Source: Dermatophagoides farinae | Lineage: Eukaryota > Arthropoda > Arachnida > Sarcoptiformes > Pyroglyphidae | Length of the DNA stretch: 64,000 bases | Reading direction: 5' to 3' | Assembly: GCF_024713945.1 (NCBI RefSeq) | Contig: NC_134683.1 | Coordinates: 3,039,501-3,103,500 of the forward strand | Shown here: piece after piece, positions 42,301 through 53,712 of the stretch | Position numbering within the stretch: the stretch's first letter is position 1 | Layout: every line of letters begins with the position of its first letter | Program-made: the position numbers and the translations under genes | Notes under the pieces: generated by a model | What the model was told of the DNA's origin: nothing | Databases searched by the model: none | What the model saw: the letters and a program-made list of their open reading frames with translations, nothing else

Positions 42301-45300
42301 TTTTTTTGTTTGTTCCTGATTTGTTTACATTGTTGTTGATCTTTTATTATTATCACACACAAATGGATGCCCAATGAATTTGATGATTTCTTATCTTACC
42401 TAATGATGATGGTGATCATGTTGTTGTTGTATAACACAAAAGTGACATTAGTTTTTTTGGAACTACACATAACCATTGTTTGCGGCTATAGATTGATGGA
42501 CAGATAGATTCGTTCATTTAAAATTGAGGGTTTCATTTTCATTTGGGGAAAAAAAACAATCTTTTTTCCATTTGCTTCCAAATGAATTTTGTTCCCATTT
42601 TGTTGTGTACTAATCATCATGTGAAATAATTTTTTTTGTTTTTCTTAAATTTCTTTTTTGTTTCAATTCATTTGTAACTACTAGAAGATTATCAACTACT
42701 GAAACAATCGAATCAAAGATCCGGTAATGGTGAAAAATTTTATCATTTGAATCATAATCTTTTTCAACAACAACAACAACCACTGTTGAACGATAAACAT
42801 ATTGAACAATTTAATCAATTTGATGATGATGATCAAACATTTTCGACACATTTATCCATTATTCTTAATGATAATAATCATGATCAAGTGAATCAAATTG
42901 ATTTTCCACCACAATCATCATCGTCTTTATCACTGCCAACATCAAATTTGACCGGGAAAAACTTGTCAAAAAAATCGATATTTTGTTGTCATTTGCCATC
43001 GTCGTCATCAACTTTGACAACAACCACATCACCATCACCATCATCATCATCATCATTCAAAATAGTAAATGATAATAAGGTCAACGACGTTAATAAATAT
43101 CACTGCTGTCATATTGGAAAAAAATGTGCCAACATTAAATGTTGCTGTCATAATGTCAACAACGACAACAGCAGCAGCAACAACAATAATAACGATTTTG
43201 ATGATGATAATCATATCAATCATAATGTAAATGATGATCATCAGCAGCAGCAAAAAGTACAACAACAAAAACGATCGAATATTTTAATACAAAATGATGA
43301 TAATATTTTTGATCATCATATATTGAACATTCATAGTGATGATGATGATCATCATCATAGAAATAGAAAAAAATTTGTAACTAGAACGAATAATAATCAT
43401 AATCGAAAAAGTGATTCAAATCATCATGATATTGCACACAACCACAACGATGATGATCAATGTAATAAAAACATTCATCATGATGATGATGATGATGATG
43501 AGCATAATGTAAATGTTATAGAATCGAATAGAATTGATCATCATCATCATAGTGTAGGCTGTATTTATCATCAAAATCACAATCATCATAAAAATCAACA
43601 TTCAAAATCATTAAATTGTGTCATTCATTCTGGTGATGACCAACATCATTGTTTTATCAAGAAATTAGTTCATAAAAACTATATAAAGAAACGGCCAATC
43701 AATAATAATTCTACTACTACTACTACTAATACGACCACCATCATTAATGACAATCATAATAGTAGTGATGATGATATTGTGGATTGTTTACTAAAACCAT
43801 CATTATTTGAAAATTGTACAATTTTTGATTTTGATCAAAAATTTACTACCATCATCAATGAATCGGATAATAAACAATATCATGATGACGATGATGATAA
43901 GAATGTGAATAATGATAATCGTTTGTTGTCGTCGTTGTTTTTAGCACAAAATAATAATAATAATGATAATCCTGACCCTAATAAACAATCATTGTTACCA
44001 TTTTTGCGCAAACATCAAAAATCATTATCATCATCATCAACATTATCGTCTGATTCTTCAAACAAATTGAATAGTAGGAGTATAAGTGATTTTTATCCAA
44101 ATATTAATGATAAAGAAAAATTTGAACTATCACTAAAAAATCGAACTGATAAAAATAGTGAAACAAAAGAAAAAATACAAATTTTAAAAAATACAGACAC
44201 TTGTTGTTGTTGCCCACAGAAATTTATCAACCATTCATCTTCATCATTGGATCCTAATAATCCATTGGATTCAATATTTAATAACAGTGGTAAGTAATAT
44301 GTATGATAATTAAAAGGGAATTCAATTTTTAATATTTTTATTATAGATAATAAACGTCAATCAATTCAACAACAACAACAACAAGACAACGAAAAACAAC
44401 AACAAAACCTGTCTAACAATTTTCAATTAGAACGACAACAATATATTGATGATAGGGAGATTGAAACAAAAACAAATCCAATACATCGATCATCAAATGA
44501 GCTAAATAAATTCACTACATCCGTAGTATTGCAACAAAACGATCATCGATTTACAAACAACAACAACAACAACAATAATGATGATGATGATGATGATGAT
44601 AATTGCCAAGCAACAACATATATTGATAAGATTCGTTTGAATAACAATATTAATAATTCTAATGTTACGATAAATAAATTCCATAAATCAAGTGTTAGTA
44701 ATAATATCAATAAAATTGGTGATCATGATGGTAGATATGGAATAAAAATTTCTAATTTAACCAATACACAGGTTAAGACTAATCTATATAATCAACATCA
44801 ACATCATCATCCTGGTTGTCAATTGAAACGACGGCCACGACGACAACAACAACAAAGTTTAGTGAATTGCTGCCGACATCGAAAACAACGATATAAAGAT
44901 AGACATTTGTTATGGTTGCAACAATCAACATCATCGTCATCATCATCATCATCATCGTCGACATCCTGTGTATTGTATAACAATAGTGCTAATAATTTTG
45001 TGGGCGGTGGCCGTTGTTGTTTGAAATCATCTGATATTTCAAAATTTCAAACACCATCATCATTGAATTTAAATTATCATTCAACCAAACGGCAATTTCG
45101 ACAACAACAACAGCAACAAAAGCAAGGAACAAATAAAACGAATGATTGTTTGATCTTTAAAATTGATGAAAATCAACATCGATTTCAGGAACAACAACAA
45201 CAACAACAACAAAAACATTTGTTGAAAATAGATCGACAATTTTGTTCTGATTCATCGAAAAAATTGTACGAATATAGAAAAATTTTTGATACGACATTTA

Positions 45301-46512
45301 AAACCGGTTCGAATCAAACGATAAATGAAAATTTAGTGCACGGCAAAATGCATCAGAAAAAAGGTTCGATATTTTTTTTTTGTTTTTTTTCCCATTCATA
45401 TATTTCTCATTTGATCATCTTCGTTAACATTTTTTTTTTGTTTTTGATCTATCAATCTAATTAAAATTATTATTTCATTTAATCAATTTATGATATGGAT
45501 AGATTGATCATTGTGTCATCATCATCATATAATTTATTTCATTTTCAAATGATAAATCATGTGTGTTTTTTTGTTCCGTCAAAGACGGCAGCAATGTATG
45601 CAATTTATCGTGATGATGATGATGATCAAAGTTAAAAAAAAAATTTAAAACTGATTTTGGAAAATTTACGATAGTTATAATGATGATGACTAGACTAGAT
45701 CATCGATGTTTGAATTAAAAAAGTCAATTTGTTTATTCGATCACTAACTATCTGATGATGATCACGAAAAAAGACTAGACTTTTATCGTTAACAATTTGA
45801 TCAACAACAACAAAATAAACATCATCAAATTGATTTTTGACCATTCCTATCTTTGTTGTTATTGTTTCATATTTTTTTTTTTAAACTCTCTTCATTATTG
45901 TTTATATCTATTTCATTGGGTGTGGTTTTTTCTTCTCACTATAGGTATCCTAATAATATCGGCAAATAAAAAACAATCCGGAATAAAGATGGATAACGAT
46001 ATGAATCGTAATAATAATAATAATGTAAAGAAATTAGTGCCGAAAAAACGTGTGGCATTTGTGGAATTGGATCCGGAAATTATTGGATTTCGTTGCCCCA
46101 CCGATGATGAAGATGATGATCAAGATTTATTGGATTTTGTTCATCATCAAAATCGTTATGGAAAATCATCTATGTTGAATGAAAACAACGATAATCATAA
46201 TGAAATCATTGATGATGATAATGATGATGATTCTTCTGAAAGTGATGATCTCGAATTGAAAAAAATAACCGCTGCCAATACATTATTCAATTCAAATTAT
46301 GGAAATTTCAAATGCTTTAGTGACGGTGTTCTTGGCAGAAATAAAACATCAACAAATGATGGTCCTGTCAAATTTAAGATATCCGATAGCTATCAACAGC
46401 CATTGCCTGAAACCGTTATTATCAACAAACAGACCAATTCAATACGACAAATGTTTGAAAAAAATCAAAAAAATACTACGAATGATAGTGATTTGATGAC
46501 AAATGGATCGAA

Positions 46513-46543
<31 letters not shown>

Positions 46544-49500
46544 TCGATGGCGAATATCAATCAACAAAATGGCAACAACAACAAGGAAAATGAAAAACGA
46601 CTTGCAGTCAATTTTGTTTCTGAAAACATCAATCATCAAAATGTTTCGGCAACTAGTACTGGTTCCACAACCATCACTGCTACCACCATCAATAATAAAG
46701 ATAATGGTAACCAAAATGTTCCGAAAATTCCCAAAGTCAAATTACAGCTTTCAAACATTGGTAACAATGTTCAATTGTCAACAATAACCAATGGAACATT
46801 GTTAGAAAAAAAGATTAAAGAAATTGATATCGATCGAATTCGAATACCTCGTGCATCGATACAAACAACAACAAAAACAGTGCCAACAACAATAGTCACT
46901 GTAAAACAACAAAATAATGAGGATGATATTTCAGATAATTTGAAAAGTGATATAAAATGTGAAAACCATCAACATGATAATAATAATGATGATGATGATC
47001 ATAAATCAGAAATTGCTGTCAATGGTAGTGATTCATCATCAGTGATATTAGTTGATAATCGTGAAGGATCGATATTAACATTGGATAGTAAAAACTTGTC
47101 ACAAATTGATCATCATACAACTACAAATGGTAGTGAATTATTTTATTTACCACCCGTATCTTGTACTGGTAAAAAATCTGATAATAATAAATCGTCCGAT
47201 AATAATCATAATCATCATCATCATAATCTGGATACATTATCTCAATCATCGTCATCATCGGGTTGTTGTTCTGTTACAAATTCATCATCATCATCTACAA
47301 TGGCTTCATCTTCATCTTCATCCTCATCACATTCAACATCACCTACAAATATTGAAACGTGTTCATCATCATCGTCATCATCACCGGATTCATTGGAATC
47401 TGCACCCGATTCATATGATTCATCAACAAAATTTTTATCCGATGGAAATGATGATGAAATATTGGAAACGGTCAAAGAAGAGGAAGATTTCAATAATAAT
47501 AATAATAATAATGGAAAAGCATTTCAAATCAAAAATAACAGCAGCAAACATCACGATAATGGTTCATCTGAACAACAGCAAGGTAACTTTGTGTTTTGTT
47601 AATCACAACTTTTGTCGTTTTGATTATGAAAATCGTGTATTTCATTTTTTTTCTTTTCTTTTATCATTTTCACATTTTTTTTTTTTTTGGATACATAATC
47701 CGAACAGCAGCACAAAAAGTTGAAAATCAACCCATTACCATGGCTTTCATCACTAATCATTCATCTTCCAACAGGCCGGAAATTTTTGATCATCTTCATA
47801 ATCAAGGTAATAATAATAATCTTCATTTTATACAACATCAACAACAACAATTTGAAGATGAAAATGAAAATATCGATGGTCCGGATGAAAATTATGTTGT
47901 TTTCCAGCCAAATCGTTTATCGACATGCATTAAAACAAAAGAATCCATTTGCAATGTTGAAACAATACAACAACAATCAAAAGAATTGAAATCACGACAT
48001 ACAAGTACCATAGTGATCAATTCGAATGGTTCAAGTGAAATAACTACCACATCATCTATTCTGACAAATGGTTCATTAAAACATTCTGATTCACTTTCAT
48101 CTGAAGATAAACGTAGTCAAATGTTGGCCAAAATGGCACTTGATTTAAAACTACATCGTAATGATCATGATAATCATCGTGATTCATCAGCAACACCAAC
48201 AGACAATTTATCAAGATCCGATTCAAATCAATCTAGTGTTATATCATCAAAAACAAATGAATCATTTCGTGAACGTTTGATTAGAGAAGCATATGAAACT
48301 AATAGTATTGACGATGCTAATGATAGTGTTGATAATCATTGTGGCGAAATTGTATTTGGAAAATCTATTAACAATAATAATAAAATCAAAAAGGGTTCAA
48401 TTTCCAGTGATGATAGTAGCGATGATGATTGTAATGTTGACGATGATAATAGTGATGATGACGATGAAAATGTTAATCATTCGGATTCCAGTGATATAAG
48501 TGATCATGATGATACTGATGATAATAGTGTTAATAATAATGATTCAGATTCGAATGAAAAATTTACGAATTCATCAAATCCAACTGCCAAAAAATCTATT
48601 TCAAAATTATTCAAAAATGTCGTCACATTCAATGCAAACAATAAGAAAAAATATAAAAAAATTGTGCAAAAAAATCTACGAAAAACATCTAAATTTATTA
48701 GCGAAACAACACAACAAATACGAATGGATACCACTGATATGGTTAGACGATTGAAAAATGATAAAAAATCTACAACATCCGAAAAGGATGGATTCTATTC
48801 AACGTTAGAACAAAAAGTTCGCCATGGAAAATGGAACCTGATGGGATCATCAGCGCCATCAAAACATCAAACTGGCTTCAATGGATCATCAACCGAAACA
48901 TTAGACGAAGAGCCAACATTAGTTAAAATTAAACGTCTAGAATCTACTAAATATATAAAACCACCGACTTTATTGCAATCAAAAAATGTGAACGATCCAC
49001 CGGTTTTGCCGCCCAGAACTTTAAAATCGAAAGTTAATCTTACGTTGAATAATATTAAAGAGGAAAATGGTGAAACTCTGCCACCATCGCCTCCTAATGA
49101 TTTCAATGATATTAATAATTCACAACCGCCCAAACCACCTGTTCGACGAACAAAAGCAATTAATAGAACTGTAGGTATTTCAGCTGAAAAAATGATAGAA
49201 TATCTGGAACAAAAAATGAATGTCATCATTGAAGACGTCGATAATTTGGATGATTGTGTAGATATTATTGAAGATTTTCGAGTCTCATTAAAAGATTGCC
49301 GTTTTTATCGTATAAATCTGAATTCATTAAATATTGAAGCCCACCTGCTGGTAAGTTTTTTTTCATTTTCTATTGTATGCATTTTTTATAGTAATTTTTT
49401 TTTCTATTTTAAATTTTAAATATTTGCATTTTTAGACCTCAAAAACTTTTTGGGTTACCTGTTATGATAGTAATTTACGTCAACATCATTATGATAGCCA

Positions 49501-50287
49501 ACCATGCCTGGTTTTGGAGAAAAAATGGTCCGATTTCCTAACCATAACCACATTTTGTGACCGTCTTAATCGTTCTTTCACTAAGGATAATCGTCAAATG
49601 TTAGTCGATTCTATCGTATTACAATTGTATTGTATTTTAGCTCGATTTGAAATGGGTACCACTCGTCATGATCATCATCAACAACAAACAACCGACAATC
49701 AATCGAAACATAGAAATCATCCACCATTAACAGTTGGTGATATGAATGATGCATTAGTTGGTATCAGTGTTAATGATAACCAAGAGATTGTCGATGTATT
49801 ATTATTACTGCCATCAAAAACAATTGAAGTTGATGATAATGATGAAAAGGGCTCACTTGAATTAGATTCCTTATCAATGATGCAGGCATTCTGTTTACAA
49901 GTATTTTTAATGCGTCTTACACGGCTCATTTCTTCGAATCAATCGGAAGAGAACAGAAAACAATCCAATCGATCAAGTCATTATAATAATGTTTCAAAAC
50001 GTTTACAAACTTTCACCACTTTAAGTGAACTAAAAATTTTATCAGCCATTGATATATTTCATATTGTTGATTATAATGAAAAGGATCCATCAATGATTGG
50101 CCAACAAATTCGATCATGGATTAATGATCATCGTCAACCACAAGAATTGAAGCGACGATATATTTCAGTCAACAATAATGAAAATTCAAATATATCGATT
50201 CTTGACTATCTGGAATTGGATTTTGTCGTCAACACCAAAACACAGAATGTATCTGATCTAGTGTACAAAGATCATTTGGAACAATGA
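29251..50287 (+). CDS. Giant low-complexity protein (about 2485 aa), unknown function
   Basis: Exons: 29251-29953, 42685-44289, 44347-45363, 45945-47582, 47708-49350, 49436-50287; the total is 7458 nt, an exact multiple of three, with a good initiation context (acaaaATG). The first five exons are rich in Asn, Asp, His, Ser and Gln runs, so they probably form a mostly disordered chain. Less repetitive parts are a basic start followed by Ala-Phe-Val-Glu-Leu-Asp-Pro near residue 1138, a Lys-rich amphipathic stretch and two SH3-ligand-like motifs (LPPR near 2085, PPKPPVRR near 2128). A globular block of about 340 residues ends the protein. No signal peptide, membrane segment or catalytic motif was seen. 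I do not recognise the family; a scaffold or adaptor role is only a guess from the proline motifs. Exon 1 is linked to the rest by phase alone across 12.7 kb and could belong to a separate transcript. Confidence 0.72.
30363..30443. repeat. Imperfect CAGC/CAGT tetranucleotide array
   Basis: About 20 diverging units of CAGC, CAGT and variants inside the 12.7-kb intron. The gradual change from CAGC to CAGT to GGTCAGTC units indicates slippage followed by mutation. Confidence 0.85.
31194..31230. repeat. (CA)n microsatellite, about 18 units
   Basis: A pure CA tract of 37 bp within the 12.7-kb intron, the longest CA tract in the window. Confidence 0.95.
35137..35216. repeat. Perfect 2 x 40-bp tandem duplication
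   Basis: The unit at 35137-35176 is repeated without a mismatch at 35177-35216. It is not a simple repeat, so identical copies indicate a recent duplication or an assembly artefact. It lies within the long intron. Confidence 0.95.
45364..45944 (+). other. Intron with weak donor; retained form adds hydrophobic tail
   Basis: The joining phase requires a donor at 45364 that reads GTTCGA, a poor match to the GTAAGT/GTATGT used elsewhere in this gene, and an acceptor ending CTATAG at 45944. If unspliced, the frame continues for 33 codons to a stop at 45462-45464 and adds a Phe/Ile/Leu-rich tail that could span a membrane. Confidence 0.5.
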
Positions 50288-50392
50288 TTTTATAGTATAG
50301 CCAAAATATATTTTATTCAATGTATAAATAACTTTTATCAAAGGCAGAATGATGTTGTTTTTATAATTGATTCTCAATTTTCTATCTTAAAT

Positions 50393-50398
50393 AATAAA
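50393..50398 (+). terminator. AATAAA poly(A) signal candidate of the giant gene
   Basis: Canonical AATAAA 106 bases after the stop codon, at the start of an A run. It lies in the 193-bp gap that also holds the 3' end of the convergent channel gene. Confidence 0.45.
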
Positions 50399-50413
50399 AA
50401 AAAAACTTAAATT

Positions 50414-50419
50414 TTTAAT
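50414..50419 (-). terminator. ATTAAA poly(A) signal candidate of the channel gene
   Basis: A variant poly(A) hexamer 62 bases after the channel stop codon on the minus strand. It sits 16 bases from the opposite-strand signal of the giant gene, so the two 3' untranslated regions probably overlap. Confidence 0.3.
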
Positions 50420-50480
50420 GTCCCAATTGAAATTTGTTCGTAAATCGAAAATTCGTAAGTAGGTTTACTCATCATCATCA

Positions 50481-52240
50481 TCATTTGTAATCTTTATTAT
50501 AGAATATTGTCGTCGTCGGTGGCGGAAGATTATAATAGATTGTCTTATCAGCCTGTTGATTATTACCAGTTGCTGATGTGGCAACTGCAATGGCAGTAGG
50601 TGTATTATTATCTTTTAAATCTGTTTGTCGACAACACCATATACAAAGGCCGGATTGATGTTTAGATGAGAATGTTGCCCAACTTAATATTGATACACCG
50701 ATGGATCGGAACGATATGCCCATATAAAGACTAATTAGACCACCAATATAAATCTGAAATTGTAAATTGATTTAGCAAAAAATTTTTAGAAAAATAATAG
50801 AACAAAAAAAAAATTCAATTCTTACCAGAAATTCAATTTTTTCAAATTTCGGCACATGTTCATTAATGATTTGGAAATTTTTCGGTGGTAATATACCAAT
50901 GGTAAATGAATGACTTTGTGATTTATCATCTTCATCTCTTTCACGTACACGAGCCGTACGTACATCATATTGTACACTTTCACAATCATCCATTTGTCCA
51001 CATTGATAGCTACATGCTGCTAATTCTGATGCATCTAAACCTTCTTCAAGATGTCCAGATGAACTCCAAGAATTGGTCCATGTTTTTGAAAATCGATACG
51101 ATACATTATTATCGGCATAAACATCACCGGGCCAACCATCTGCACGTTGTACATAGGTTTTTGTTTTACATTCCGTCATACAATCACTACGACATGCATA
51201 ACCATCTTTACGATAATCATAACAATTAGTAGCATATGGTGGTGGCAATAATTTGGTTATTTGTCTTTCAAATGATACGCTAACAAATTGATGTTTATCC
51301 GGATCTAATTGTTGAATATTGCTAGTTGCAGCAAATTGATGTGACACTAGATATATGGAACAAAACAACAACATATGAAGAAAAAAAAATATTTCATTAG
51401 TAATTCATTGACTTACTTTCAGGTGAATGAATATAGATCAAACCGTTGAACATAAAATCACGATTCAATTCGATCCATGCTAAATATTTAAGATTAGCTG
51501 CAGCATCTTTTGGTATCTGATAATTGATATCTTGATAAGCGGTACGATTCAAAAATAATGTAAAACATTTAAATTCATATGAAATTGTTTCATGAATTGG
51601 ATTCAATGTACTACAATTGATACGATTATAGCTTTGGAGGTCCCAATTTGGATGCATCAATGTTGATGAATAATAATTATTATTAGACACTCGATTTAGA
51701 TATTGTCCAAGTGGTGTGGCTAGATGACATTTTTTAAAAAATTTTTCCGTTGATACTGTCAGATTATGTTGTATGTCGATGGTTTGTGAATGCAATGATT
51801 TCAATAATTTATCACGATATTTTCTTTTTTTCAACATCATTGCTATCTGTGTTCGTGTTTTGCCTGAATGAATAATGAAAATTAAAAAGAAAAAAAAATC
51901 AATTAATAGTGTATTATCGTGAATTTTTATTTTTTTTTGTTTTGTTTTATTTTTGCTATTTTAACCACCACTACTTACCGACAAAATCATCATATATACT
52001 TGGTTCGATTTTGATTAATTTTTCCACCAAAATTGTACTAGATAGTTCACTACAAACAGTAATACCTGGTAAATGTACAAATGGTGATGGATCCACACGA
52101 ATATCCACCGTTGTTGGATAACGAAGATATAGATTACAAACAATATATATTTGATATGCACATATCACAATAGCAATAATGGTTATGATGATACGAATTA
52201 TATTACGAACATTACGTTGAACACTTTGGACTTTATTCAT
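50481..52240 (-). CDS. DEG/ENaC-family sodium channel subunit, 4 exons
   Basis: Exons on the minus strand: 52240-51979, 51863-51417, 51346-50826, 50753-50481, together 1503 nt (500 residues), in phase throughout. The family forms trimeric amiloride-type sodium channels in the plasma membrane, used in mechanosensation, chemosensation or acid sensing. Seen here are a first membrane helix (about residues 13-36), the following YP-T-V and LPGITVCSE block, an extracellular loop with Asn-glycosylation sites and the Cys-rich PPYATNCYDY...CRSDCMTEC block, and a second helix with Gly-Ile-Ser at 422-424 in the place of the GxS selectivity filter. The length fits the family. The N-terminal His-Gly gating motif was not found, so an upstream exon may be missing. 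The substrate and stimulus cannot be told from sequence; pickpocket/degenerin-like is the closest description. Confidence 0.88.
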
Positions 52241-52270
52241 TTGTACGGAAATAAATTTTTTTTTCTTCAC

Positions 52271-53712
52271 TATATATGGTTGTCGTAATAAACAACAAAC
52301 AACAAAAAAAAACTATAGAAACAAAGACATTATTCTTGAAAATTTAATAATAAAACAAATTATTATTAGTAATCCAATTAATAATTTTTGCTGGTTACTT
52401 GTTGGATGATTAATTAACTCAATCAATCGATTCGAATGATCGTTATGATGGTTTTGCATAATTGAATTCTATGAAAGATTGCAAAGTTTTTTTTTCTTTA
52501 TTTTTCATAGAAACACGCACACACACACACAAAAAAAACAACACTTGAAATCATCCACCCAAAAGAACTTTTTCTCGATTTATTACGTTGCGTTGATAGT
52601 CACGACGTTGTCAACCTGTTGATTTTTTTTTGTTTTGTTTTGAGATTTAACCAAAAAAAAAAATGAATGATAATAATAACCGACAACAAGTTAAGTACCA
52701 CAATCAAATTTATTGATAAATATGTGAGCAATTGCATTTGTATATGACAAATGAGTGAGAGAGAGAGATATCAGATTTTCATAATGAAAAATATAATACA
52801 ATATTGTAAAAAAAAATTGATGAACATCACTGTTGATTACATGGATACAGATACCGTAGTGATTATGGCAATGATGATACATTGATTGTTTGCTTTAACA
52901 ATAGAATGCAATCCAATATAATTTTCATATACATATACTAGCAAAATCAAATCAAATTGAAAGTAGATAGAAGACTACACCGGTAGAAAAAAAACAAGCT
53001 TTGGATATTTTCAAAAAAAATCCTAATTACTATATTTAACTCTAAACCACAAATGATACTTTACATATATATGTAAACAAACACAGACGTATAGATCAAA
53101 TGAAATGAAAAATCCATTCAACCACCAAATGACAAATTTTGATGTTATTTCTCTCTTATAACTATTGCCGACCGACATCCGTTTGATCAGCTTTTTTTTG
53201 AACAAGAAAAAAAATGAAAAATTTTTTTTTGTCATTAGTTAGTATGCCACCACCAGCAACGCCAACAACAGCAACAATATTGTCGTTGATCCATGAATTT
53301 GGATATCATTCATGAATCGGTGAACAACACACATTAACACAGATATATTATCATAAACATGAAATGACGATAAAGAAAAAATATGAAGATAGATAGATAT
53401 TTGATTGACTGATTATAATCAACCATATCGTGTACAGTGATAATTATCAGTATTTCAAACAAAAAAAGATCAAAATTCATTGCCATGGTCGTCGATGACA
53501 AATATTCATTTGATATGTGACAAAATAATAATAATTTGAGCATTTTTTTTTGTTTGTTTGAAAAATATTCATCAATGTAATAATAATAATAATAATTTGG
53601 AAAAATTTTACAAAATATAACAATTTGATCGATCGATGTCAATGGCGACATATAGCATCACATTCTCAAAATATGCACAACAGGTGTCATCGTTGAACAA
53701 TATCATTCCTAT
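52271..53712. other. Spacer between channel gene and Bgcn-like gene
   Basis: No supported exon. It contains homopolymer runs, a CA tract near 52507-52522 and ordinary A+T-rich DNA. The promoter of the channel gene and the 3' untranslated region of the Bgcn-like gene should lie here. Upstream coding sequence of the channel gene was looked for near 52270 without success. Confidence 0.55.

Larger units (their letters stand above)
29954..42684 (+). other. 12.7-kb intron of the giant gene
   Basis: The donor GTATGTG at 29954 and an acceptor ending CTACTAG at 42684 join two long open exons in matching phase (one base plus two bases). The interval contains only microsatellites, homopolymers and two tandem-repeat clusters, and no exon I could support. 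The other introns of this gene are 57, 581, 125 and 85 bp, so this one is out of scale and may hold alternative first exons or regulatory DNA. Confidence 0.6.

Noticed and set aside
47106-47723. 205-codon plus-strand frame inside exon 4 of the giant gene
   Set aside because: It is a shifted reading of Asn/Asp/His/Ser triplet runs (giving Ile/Met/His runs); the chosen frame joins in phase with both neighbouring exons.
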